The position numbers and the translations under genes were made by a program. A stretch of DNA of 64,000 bases from Mantamonas sphyraenae (taxonomy: Eukaryota > CRuMs > Mantamonadidae): NCBI GenBank assembly GCA_026936335.1, contig JAPMXV010000010.1, positions 124,001-188,000 on the forward strand, given 5' to 3'. The notes beneath the pieces are model-generated. The model saw only the letters and a program-made list of their open reading frames with translations, had not been told where the DNA came from and ran no database searches. Positions within the stretch are counted from its first letter, which is position 1. The number at the start of each line of letters is the position of its first letter. Of this stretch, positions 8,899 through 17,914 are shown piece by piece.

Positions 8899-10793
8899 AT
8901 GTCGTCGTCTTCAGCCGAGCTGGAATCGGTTGCCCTGGACGATGACATGTCGACGTCCACGAGGGAGGAAGATAGCAAGGCGGAGGCATTGGCAGCGAAG
9001 AAGGCAAAGATGGCGTCGGGCAAGAGCAATCTGCCCTACGTGTACCTGTCGGTGTTTGTCGACGGCGCAGGGCTGGCCCTCATCAGCCCGCTGCTGCCGG
9101 TCTTTGCCAAAAACTTCAACGCCACGGCGCTGGAGCTGGGTATCCTGTTCAGTGGATATCCGCTGTGCCAGGTGGCCGCTTTCACCATCATGGGCAAGTT
9201 CAGCGACAAGTACGGCCGCCGTCCGGCGCTGCTCATCTCCATCGCAGGCTCCACCATCGGCTTCCTCCTCCAATCTCTGTCCAACACCATGCTCGATTTG
9301 ACCCTCGCACGCGCTGCCACCGGTACGTCCTTTCCTCCCGTTGCCACCTGTGCCTCGTCCGTCCAGATCCCGAGCCGTGGGGACCGGAGGTCGCATTTCA
9401 AAAATCCGGAATCGCTGCTGGAACGCACACTTTTCGGCGCCCGAGAGCAAAACTCGCTCTGCGTCGTTGAAGCGGAGCAGGGCCGCGCTAACACGCTTTT
9501 CTCCGTGCGTGTTGGAACACAGGTTTGTTCGGAGGCTCTGTACCCATTGCCATGGGTCTGATCAGCGACGTAGCAGAGCCGGAGGAACGTCCGCGGCTGA
9601 TTGCTCTCGTGGGAACGACGATGTCGCTCTCGTTCCTGTTTTCACCGGCCATCTCGTCGGGTCTGGCTGTGTTTGGTCTGCAGGTGCCCATGTATGTGGC
9701 CACATGCCTGGCTTTTGGCGGCTGGATGGTGACCTGGGCCAAGGTGAAGGAGACGAACAAGGCGGTGCTGCGCAACGGCAGCAGCAGCAGCAGCAGCAGC
9801 AGCAAATCGGACGGAGTCGATGCGTCGGATGTCACCCTGGAAGAAGGCAAGGGCAAGGGCAAGGGCAAGGGAGTGGCTGCGGGTGATGATGATGACGACG
9901 ACGACGAGAGTGAGGGCCAGGAGAAGGAAGTGACGGTGGATGACCCGTTGCAGGGTCGTCGCAGTTTGATCCTGCTGCTGTGCTTTGCAGGCTTCTGCAT
10001 GATGGTCAACTTCATCACGTACATGTCCATGTATGGGTTCTACACAATCCAACGGTTTGGATTCGGGTCGCTGGAGATGGGCTTCCTGCTGAGCGGCTCT
10101 GCGCTGAGCATTGCGCTGACCCAGTCGTTCCTGTACCCTGTGTTGGTGCGCAAGTATGGCAAGCATGCGGTGGGCATCCTGGGAGGCTTCATGCTGGGTG
10201 TGAGCACGCTGCTGATGACACTTCCGCAGCAGTTTGGCCCTGCCGTGCCCATCCTGGTGGCCAACATGACCGGCTTTTCCTTCCTCAGCCCTTCCATCGC
10301 CTCCATCCTGGCTCGCTACGCACCCACGGGACAGACGGGCAAGGTGTTGGGCATGAATGAGAGCGCAGGTGCGCTTGCACGCGTGCTGGGCCCTCCGCTG
10401 TCGGGCCTCATTTTCGATGTCAATCCAGACGCCACTTTCTACTTTTCCGGCGCCTTTGCCCTGCTGGCCGGCATCATCATGGCCGTGGTGTTGTACCTCA
10501 ACAAGTCGGTGAAGAGCAGTCTGCTGAACACGGCAGCCGAGTCTGATCTGCGTGCCACTATGACCGGCACCGAACTGCTGGACATGCAATTGGGTGCAAT
10601 CGACGCGTCGGATCGCAACGAAACCCTGCAGGCGGCAGGCAAGGCAGTGTACACTCTGCTGCTGGAACGTGGCTTTGAGGTGGAGAGCGCCGACGACGTG
10701 GAGGCCATCGTGGCCAAGTATGTGCCCGACCGCCGTGCCAGCCTCAGTGCCGATGAGGATGTGACCAAGGTGGAGATGGGCGGAGTGGCGTGA
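8899..10793 (+). CDS. Major facilitator superfamily transporter (DHA1-like)
   Basis: Secondary transporter of 564 aa from two exons, 8899-9322 and 9523-10793 (intron G|GTACGT...AACACAG|GT restores GLFGG). The cytosolic N-terminus is about 45 aa. The first membrane half includes MFS motif A, GKFSDKYGRRPA, between the second and third helices. The central loop is long and low complexity (poly-Ser, Lys-Gly repeats, poly-Asp; about residues 225-280). The second half starts at RRSLILLLCFAGFCMMVN. About 12 hydrophobic helices in all, and an 85-residue cytosolic tail. The second motif-A-like loop reads LVRKYGKHAV. Resembles tetracycline/drug-antiporter-type MFS proteins. The substrate cannot be read from sequence. 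Confidence 0.88.
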
Positions 10794-10822
10794 TGACACA
10801 CACGAACGCCCTGGGCAACCCA

Positions 10823-12294
10823 ATGAAAAAGATGAAACGGAAATGGGGTTTGATGGCGTGGATAGTGATCATAGGAATGGTTTGGGGAGTGGTTGGTGTT
10901 GAGGACGCAGTGATTGCATCTGCCGAGGGACACCCTCACAATCGTACGAGGAATCGGTGGAGACTCAGCAGCTGGCGGACGGACGTGTGTTGATGCGTGT
11001 GCACTTTGCCATGGATTGGCAGCGCAGCGACGACTACCAACTGTTTCCCAAACAGTTGGCACAGGTTGCATTGACACACCGCGTGTCCAGTCTCGAGGTG
11101 CAGCTCACCGCAGGTCGCTGGCGTGCAGAGCAGTGGGGCGACGTGCAACCCGCCGCACCCGCGGGCGCTCTCCTCGAGGTGCTCTTTGCCGATGAGGATG
11201 AGGAGAAGGAGAAGGAAGGGGAGGAGGATGCCCGATGGAAAGGCGTCGTAAACGGCCTGTCGGGCATCCTGTGTGCCTCTTTGAATTTCATGGACGGCGC
11301 ACACACGGTGCGGCTTGCAAAGGGGCATCGACAGGCACAATTGGCACGCGAGGCAGTGTGCACAGAGAACATGACACCATGGATCAAACTGACCGCGTGT
11401 CGGGGACATGCTGGCCTTGCTTCTGTGCTGTTGCATTCACCCACATCCGTGTTTGACACAGCGTACCACTCGCTCCACACGCATCTGCGCTTGCCGCCTC
11501 CCTCTGCCCCTCGTGGCCGCCTCAGACTGCGTCAGACCCTGACTGTGGTCATGGACAGTGTTGAACACGTGGCTTCCCTTGCCCCCATGACCCACCTGTG
11601 TCCTGCAGCCACGCGTACGCTGGTCAACGGCGCCCCTCCCGTGCTTCCACTCACCAACCTCGCCCCGAAGCATGGCATGGTCGCCCTATCTGCTCCCACA
11701 GTGCACATGGAGCGTGTGCAGACGGGTTGGGGGCTGGAACGCGGTGGGGTGCGTGTGGTCATCCGCGAACTGGCCAATCGCACACACACAGACGCCCTGT
11801 ACGTCGACTCATTGCCTCCGTTCCTCACCCTACTTTATTCCACGTTGCGCATGCGTGTGTGCAGCGCAGACGGGTGCACAGACGTGGCTGTACCTTCACA
11901 GGCGATTGTGCCTGCCACAGGCAAAGACTCGCGGCACCAGCTGCTCTTGCCCGTCCATCTCCCACCCAGGGCCACCCTGTACCTAACCTACTCCTTCCTC
12001 AAGTCGTTCTTGCATCTGGACGACCATCCTCCTGACGCCCATCTGGGCTTCCCTGTGGGTGCCGCGCTGCTGCGACTGCAACCAGGCGCATCCGCGTCGC
12101 CTGCTCTGCGACACGATGTCTACTCCCAGGGGATGCTCGTCACGGTGGCCACGCCGGATTTCAGCATGCCCTACAATGTGATTATGTTTGCGTGCACCAT
12201 TCTGGCCTTGTATCTGGGTTCCATGCTGAACGTGCTGACCCGTCCGTTGCATTTGCCATCGGCCGAGGTGGGACCGACGTCGAGTGGCAAGTGA
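10823..12294 (+). CDS. PIGT: GPI transamidase subunit PIG-T / Gpi16, with N-terminal frame break
   Basis: Component of the ER-membrane GPI transamidase that attaches GPI anchors to secretory proteins. The body (frame containing 10942-12294) has the family hallmarks: LFPKQLAQV, GILCASLNFMD, VCTENMTPW, LRQTLTVVMD and the C-terminal PDFSMPYNVIMFACTILALY next to the single membrane helix. The signal peptide MKKMKRKWGLMAWIVIIGMV lies in another frame from 10823. The two frames overlap as open between 10903 and 10993, so one base is missing or extra there, or a very small intron exists. The body frame itself has a TGA at 10900 and no in-frame ATG before the conserved SYEESVETQQLADG. Lumenal domain plus one TM helix, a normal topology for PIG-T. 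Confidence 0.85.
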
Positions 12295-12393
12295 GGTGGT
12301 GCGATGGAAAGGGAGTGAACGGTGTGATGAAAGGGGTGCAATAGCACGATAGCATGGATTGTTGTATAGCTGCAACGCCATCCAGGATCAGGA

Positions 12394-13824
12394 TCACACA
12401 GCGTTGGATGCACTGGCACCACCACTGGAACTGCCACTGGCACTGGCACTGCCACCGGCGAGGCCGGGAGCTGCAGAGGCGACGGTGGCAGCAGCACGGA
12501 TCTCGCCCGCGCTGACGTTCATGCTCTTGAAAGCAAGGTAGGCCAGACGCATGCAGTAGCATGAGGCGACCAGGTCGATGAACCAGAGACAGACACAGAT
12601 GATGACGAGGATGAGGCAGAACACAATGGCGCCTGCGGTGGAGTCGGAAGAGCCGATCTTGTCGACGCCAAACTGGTCCCACCTGCTGGCCAACAGGATG
12701 GACAGGAGGGTGATGCCAGCGCTGCCGGACCCAATGGGACCGGCCAGACTGATGATGACAAAGACAATGTGGGCAAAGAAGACGGGGAAGAAGGTGTAGA
12801 AGGTGGAGCGTTCCCAGGTGCGCAGGGCGTTGTACACGGGCCTGTACCAGAAAAAGATGGACACCGGGGCCAGGATCACAATGTACACAAAGGACAGGAG
12901 GACGTCCTGGCCCACGGGATACCACGTGCACAGGTTCACCGAACAAAAGATGCCCAGGAGCAACACCAGCGTGATCCAGTTCAGCAGCAACGTCCCTTGC
13001 GTCAGCATCCACACAAAGTACAGTAGCCGTGCAAAGAACTGCTGCTCCTCCGGAATGTCCTCTGCAATGTTGTGTCGCAGTCGCGGGCAGCACACAGGCC
13101 AGTTGGGCTCCAGCTGCGCCGGACGGTACCTCGCCACCTCCAGTTCCTTGCGCCTCAACTCCGCATCCTTTTCCGTCACCTCCTCCTCCTTAAGCCGCAG
13201 AGCCTCTTTCAACTGTTGCGTGTCATCCCGATCCATGGTTGGCATGCGGTTGCGTCGATCCCATGTGGTGTCAGTCCCGGCCCGTCTCTCTGGGTGCCAC
13301 ATCGCGCCACCCGCCCTTTTGTTCCCCTCCGGAAACCCCCTTACCAGCTTGTTCTCCCGCTGCAGCTTGGCCAGATCCGCGTTACTGCTGCTTCCCATGT
13401 CGCCCCCGTCCAGAGTGCGTCCCGTCCCGGCCCCGTTGCCATCCTGTGCATGCCGCAACAGGGCAAAACGTGCTGTGTCAGTCGAAAGTGGGTGCACATT
13501 CTCCACTTCCCGCCACCACCGTCTCCGTCCCTCACACGGCACACCCGTGTCCATCATCCCTGGCTCCCACCACTTCCATCCCACCCACAAACGTACACTG
13601 GCAAACAGACTGGGCGAGTCCATGCTGAAAGGGTCGTCCTGTGTGCCCTGTGTGTGTGTGAAAACACCACACGCAGCCCCGGAAGGTTAGATCGATCACT
13701 TCACTCTCTCTCTCTCTCTCGTGATTCTGTGAGACACACTCACATTGTCCGTATTGGAGGGAGCAAAGATGTCGCTGTCGTCCTCGGCCTCGTCGTCGAC
13801 GGCAAACGGGTTCTTTGTGGACAT
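12394..13824 (-). CDS. SCAMP: Secretory carrier membrane protein (SCAMP)
   Basis: Tetraspanning trafficking protein of post-Golgi and endosomal membranes. Four exons: 13824-13744, 13638-13597, 13443-13345 and 13212-12394, all phase 0, giving 346 aa. The splices rebuild the family layout: an N-terminal MSTKNPFAVDD with the EH-domain-binding NPF, then a coiled-coil stretch (LAKLQRENKL joined to LKEALRLKEEE), then NWPVCCPRLRHNIAEDIPEE just before the first helix, four hydrophobic helices, and a Gly/Ser-rich tail. The reentrant-type segment ILAPVSIFFWYRPVYNALR between helices 2 and 3 matches the SCAMP E-peptide region. The start is 107 bases from the start of the divergent SNARE gene. Family is firm. 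Confidence 0.92.
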
Positions 13825-13931
13825 GTGTGTGTGTGTGTGAGGGGACAGAGAAAAAGTGGTGGCAGCTGCGGGCCGCGGCTCCAAACCAGCCCATCCCCAC
13901 AACCAAACCCAACCAAAAACCAAAGAAAGCA

Positions 13932-14994
13932 ATGTCTGTGTCGGGAGCTCCTGCAATTGAGTACGCGTGTGTGGCCAAGGGCAGGGTGATCGTTGCGGAG
14001 CACGCCTCGGGCACTGCCAACTATGCGGCGGTGGTGAGGCAAGTGTTGCCCAAACTGGAGAAACAGAGCGACGTGCGCATGAGTCTGGCGCACCAGGCTC
14101 GCCTGTTCCACTATCTGCGAGACAGGGGCGTCGTGTACTTTGCGGTGACCAGCGACCAGACCCACCGTCGGCTGCCCTTCCAATTCCTCGACGACGTCAA
14201 GGCCCGCTTCACCTCCGAGTACGACGTGGCCACCATGGCCGCCAGCCACGAGGGTTCTCTCACCTCCACCTTTGGTGCCACCCTCAAGAATCTCATGAAA
14301 CACTACAGCGACGGCGGCAACGACCAATTTTCTCGCGTCCACGCAGAGGTCGACGAAGTCAAGGACATCATGCGCAGCAACATCGGTTCGTTGTCCACAC
14401 ACACGCACAACTTCCACTCCGTACCATGCTGTGTGTCCTCCCTATCCCACCATCCCGTGCTACCCACCCATCTCGGCCTGTCCTGCCCCTTGGTGCCCGT
14501 GTTGCGTGCACCCCGCCGAAAATGGGGCCTCGCCACCGCCCCTCTTGGCGACTTTTTGTTCAGCTGCGGCACCAACGACACATGACACTGACACACACAC
14601 ACACGCACACACACACACACACACACTCTCTCTCGCATTGTTTCCCCGCACGCATGTTACGTTCTGCGTCTGTGGTCGCGCAGACAAGGTGCTGGAACGA
14701 GGCGACAAGATCGAAGACTTGGAACGCCGCACAGAGAAGCTGAATCAGCGTGCGCTGACCTTCAAGAAGAGCTCGGGCTCGCTGAAACGACAGATGTGCA
14801 TGCAAAACGCAAAGATGACGGCTCTCATTGTGGTCATTGTGCTGGCCATCATCTACTTCATCCTGGCCATGGCCTGCGGCGCCGATTTCAGCCGCTGCGC
14901 AGCCAAACCCGCACCCAAGACAAACACAGGCTCCAACGGCGGTTCCACTGCAAAGCTGCTCGAGGATGCTCTCGACCACCTTTTCCCGCAGTGA
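13932..14994 (+). CDS. Longin-type R-SNARE (VAMP7-like) with lumenal extension
   Basis: Vesicle fusion protein of 254 aa from exons 13932-14385 and 14684-14994 (donor GTTCGT, acceptor TCGCGCAG; the splice rebuilds SNIDKVLERGDKIEDL). Longin domain at residues about 5-125, then the SNARE motif from HAEVDEVKDIMR through KLNQRALTFKKSSGSLKRQM with the zero-layer Arg in VLERG. The TM anchor is MTALIVVIVLAIIYFILAMA (about 196-215). VAMP7-type proteins normally end just after the anchor; this one continues about 40 residues on the lumenal side, with two Cys, a Gly/Ser stretch and LEDALDHLFPQ. The intron carries a long (CA)n tract. Confidence 0.9.
14591..14626 (+). repeat. (CA)n microsatellite in SNARE intron
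   Basis: CA repeat with one GC interruption, followed by a CT run, 57 bases before the acceptor. Confidence 0.9.
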
Positions 14995-15200
14995 GAGTGC
15001 ATTGCTGCGGAACCAATGAACAAAAACGCTGCCTTTTTCCAGTTTGCTTCAATTCCATCCAAATCCCTTCATGATCCTTTGTGATGATGATGGTTGTGGA
15101 GGTGTGACGACAGCCACTTGCGTGTGGTGTGTGCAGTGTGTGTGTGTGTGTCTGTGCAGTGTTGTGAATGCAGCGCTGGTGGAAGCAAAATCCTGGCAAC

Positions 15201-17231
15201 ATGGACGGAAACGGCGAAGACACGGCCGCCATGCCCGAGTTTGTGGCGGAGGATGTGGACGACGAATACGAAACCAAAATGCAGCAGCAGTGGGATGAGT
15301 ACCGCAGCAACCAGCCGTTGCACCGTCGGTCGAGTTTGTTGCTGAAGGGGGAAGACGCGCAGCACGGGGAGGGCGACACGGTGGGAATGGCTCCCCCGGA
15401 GTTGCCCGTGGTGCCTCACCGTTCCTCCGACGACGGAGTGTACTTCAAACCGGCCACGTTTGCACGTGAGACGCTGTACCACATGTTCTACCCGTTCTCC
15501 CTGCCTGTGGCCATGTTCTTGGAGGGCACCGTGTACTGCCAGAATCGCTACTTCCTTCCCAAACCCGTGCAGCAGGGCAAGAGCAGCGGCAACTTCAACA
15601 TGTGGCGCGAGGGCATCACCAAGATTGTGATGTACCTTGTCATCTTCTCATGCCTTGCCGACCCGGCGCGGGTCACGGCCCAGACGCGCTTCACCGTCAT
15701 CTTCACCGTCATGATTGTCATTCTGCGGGACATCATCATTGGCACCAAGTATGCGTTTATGAGCACCCAATACCTGCGCAAACTGCACAAGGTGCTTGTC
15801 AGTCGCTACGAGCTGGACAACGGTCTGCTGGTCGGCTGGCTCTTTGCCAGTCCCGACGTGGTCATGGGTCATCTCATGCAAGGCATGCACCGCTCCCAGG
15901 TCAACTTGGATGCCCCCTGCCACTTTCTGCCCCACCAGCTTCAAACCCTGCGCGAGAACCTGCAGACGGCCGAGCGCATCCGTCGCGAACTGGTGTACAA
16001 CCCCGAGTCGACCTCGCAGCGCTACCGCATCGTGCGCGACCGCACGCTCACCGAAGAGCAAAGCGAGATTGAGATGGGTGGCATGAATGGGTCGTCGTCG
16101 TCGTCGTCATCAGCATCATCGGCATCAGTCTACCACCATGAGATGACTTCCAGCCTGGGCGAGAACGACGACGACCACACGCTGAACCAGCGTCTGCTGA
16201 ACAGTGGCACCCTGGGCCATGCGCACGAAGAAAAGTGCCAACGGGTCTTTGCCAAGGGTGCGGTCATCGATGGTATCGACGTGAACAACCACACCTTTTC
16301 CGCGATGTACCTGGTGTGGCAACTCGTGATGGACACCGTGCAGCCGGCGGTCAAGAAGAGATACAGCAAGATGGCCATCATCATCACCATCCTGCACCTC
16401 TTCCTGCCGTACGGTCTGCTGACCCTGGAAACAGGCAGCCCCTTTGACACCACCGACCCTTACTTCATCTTTCTGCAACTCACTGCCCTCATCCTCACGG
16501 GTCTCATGTACTGGGTCAACGTCCTCTACATGTTTGTGGGCGCCAACGACCTCTACCGACGCTACCACTTCCAGCTGCAGCTCGACGCCCTCCTCAGCAC
16601 AGGCTTCATCTCCGGCACCTTTGACATGTCCGACGCCGAACGGCTCATGTACCTCGACGAACACGAAGGCTTTGTGCTGGACATGAGCAAGCCCATCAAC
16701 GTCAGCAATTGGATGGGTGTGCGCACACTCCTGCGTGAGTTTGGCATTGGCTTCTACAAACGCATCTGCGCCGTCACCGCCTACTACGTCCTTCTGGCCG
16801 TCGGCGAAGTCGCCACCCTGTTCATTCTTGTGTTTTCCGAGTTTTCCGTGGGTCGATTCACCCCTGTGATGTGGTCCATCACCCTGACGGTCCTCTTTGA
16901 CGCCTTGACCATCACCATCATGTCCTTCCTCATGATCTACCCTGCTGCCCTGTGCAACCGCATGGGCATGCGCCATTGCATGAATCTGCTGCGTCACAGG
17001 ATGCGCCTCGGCTCCTATCTGAGTGAGTTTGGCGACCTGCTGCCGCCCCAGCGCGTGCAGGAGATCAAGTCCTCGCTCCGCCTCCTCGACACAGCCAACC
17101 ACAAGGTCCAGGCCGACGACGTCTGGAACCCCATCCGCATCTTTGGCATTCGAGCAGATGCAAACATGTACCGCACCGTCGCTGGTCTCGCCTTGTCGGC
17201 CTTTTCCGCTGCTGCCCGACTGGCCTTCTGA
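15201..17231 (+). CDS. Polytopic membrane protein, unknown family
   Basis: A 676-aa intronless frame. An in-frame ATG at 15168 would add 11 residues; I prefer 15201 (MDGNGEDTAAMPEF) because the upstream part looks like UTR. The N-terminal 130 residues are hydrophilic. Hydrophobic segments: ITKIVMYLVIFSCLADP, RFTVIFTVMIVILRDIIIG, MAIIITILHLFLPYGLL, PYFIFLQLTALILTGLMYWV, ICAVTAYYVLLAVGEVATLF and VMWSITLTVLFDALTITIMS. Between the first two and the last four is a soluble region of about 200 residues with a Ser-rich spacer. The last 80 residues are soluble again. No signal peptide. I recognise no family motif; the 2+4 helix arrangement with a large central loop suggests a channel- or scramblase-like protein, but this is speculation. 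Confidence 0.7.
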   Translation: MDGNGEDTAAMPEFVAEDVDDEYETKMQQQWDEYRSNQPLHRRSSLLLKGEDAQHGEGDTVGMAPPELPVVPHRSSDDGVYFKPATFARETLYHMFYPFSLPVAMFLEGTVYCQNRYFLPKPVQQGKSSGNFNMWREGITKIVMYLVIFSCLADPARVTAQTRFTVIFTVMIVILRDIIIGTKYAFMSTQYLRKLHKVLVSRYELDNGLLVGWLFASPDVVMGHLMQGMHRSQVNLDAPCHFLPHQLQTLRENLQTAERIRRELVYNPESTSQRYRIVRDRTLTEEQSEIEMGGMNGSSSSSSSASSASVYHHEMTSSLGENDDDHTLNQRLLNSGTLGHAHEEKCQRVFAKGAVIDGIDVNNHTFSAMYLVWQLVMDTVQPAVKKRYSKMAIIITILHLFLPYGLLTLETGSPFDTTDPYFIFLQLTALILTGLMYWVNVLYMFVGANDLYRRYHFQLQLDALLSTGFISGTFDMSDAERLMYLDEHEGFVLDMSKPINVSNWMGVRTLLREFGIGFYKRICAVTAYYVLLAVGEVATLFILVFSEFSVGRFTPVMWSITLTVLFDALTITIMSFLMIYPAALCNRMGMRHCMNLLRHRMRLGSYLSEFGDLLPPQRVQEIKSSLRLLDTANHKVQADDVWNPIRIFGIRADANMYRTVAGLALSAFSAAARLAF

Positions 17232-17257
17232 GCACGGGCAAGGCGTCCAGAGCCTCC

Positions 17258-17896
17258 TCATTCCATGTCATCCAACCCGAACGAAAGTGCACTTTTGTCC
17301 TTTTTCTTTTTCTTTTTCTTCTTTTTCTTGTCCATGCTGCCTGTGGAGGAGGACGACGAGGACGACGAGGACGACGAGTCCTCCACCCGCTGCTTTTTGG
17401 CCACAAACACGGGCTTGGGCATGTTGGACACGTCTGCGGAGCTGCTTGATTCGCCATTGTCGTTGTGTTGCTCCGTTTGCGAGGAGAGTCTGCTGCCCAA
17501 GTTGCCACGTGCGGCAACCAGCTGCGGATCCACAGGCGCTGCCGCGACCGCTGCTGCCTCGTCCTCTGTGCTCCCATTCTCCAGTTCCTCGCGTGTGCGC
17601 TTGGTGCCTCCCGATTGCATGGCCAACACCTCCGCCACAAGATGCTGCCCTTCGACCACAGTGGCGTTTTCGATGTCGTGGAAGAGGTTGAAGTGTTCCG
17701 TGTGATCGCTCACCACGTACTCCTGCTTCTGTGCCACTTGCTCCTTCTGCTGCTCTTCTTTGCCCTTGTAGCCCATGCGCAACAGAAAGGCAGGTGTGGA
17801 CGGCGCCGTGAACTGCACATTGGATCCCTTCTTGCCTCCTCCTGCAGTGCCCCCCGGCATTTTTGTTTCGAACTCTCTGTGCTGCGCTGCGTCCAT
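17258..17896 (-). CDS. KIAA1143/DUF4604-like small nuclear-type protein
   Basis: A 212-aa hydrophilic protein. Near the N-terminus GSNVQFTAPSTPAFLLRMGY resembles the conserved start of the KIAA1143 (DUF4604) family, and the end, a long Lys run followed by SALSFGLDDME, matches that family's basic run and LLSF-acidic finish. The middle is Ser/Glu-rich with KRTREELENG. The function of the family is unknown. An alternative start at 17860 (MPGGTAGGG) is possible. The 5' end lies 18 bases from the first codons I can assign to the divergent TANGO6 gene, so the two transcripts may overlap. Confidence 0.65.
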   Translation of the reverse strand: MDAAQHREFETKMPGGTAGGGKKGSNVQFTAPSTPAFLLRMGYKGKEEQQKEQVAQKQEYVVSDHTEHFNLFHDIENATVVEGQHLVAEVLAMQSGGTKRTREELENGSTEDEAAAVAAAPVDPQLVAARGNLGSRLSSQTEQHNDNGESSSSADVSNMPKPVFVAKKQRVEDSSSSSSSSSSSTGSMDKKKKKKKKKKDKSALSFGLDDME

Positions 17897-17914
17897 CAGC
17901 GCAATCCCTCACAG

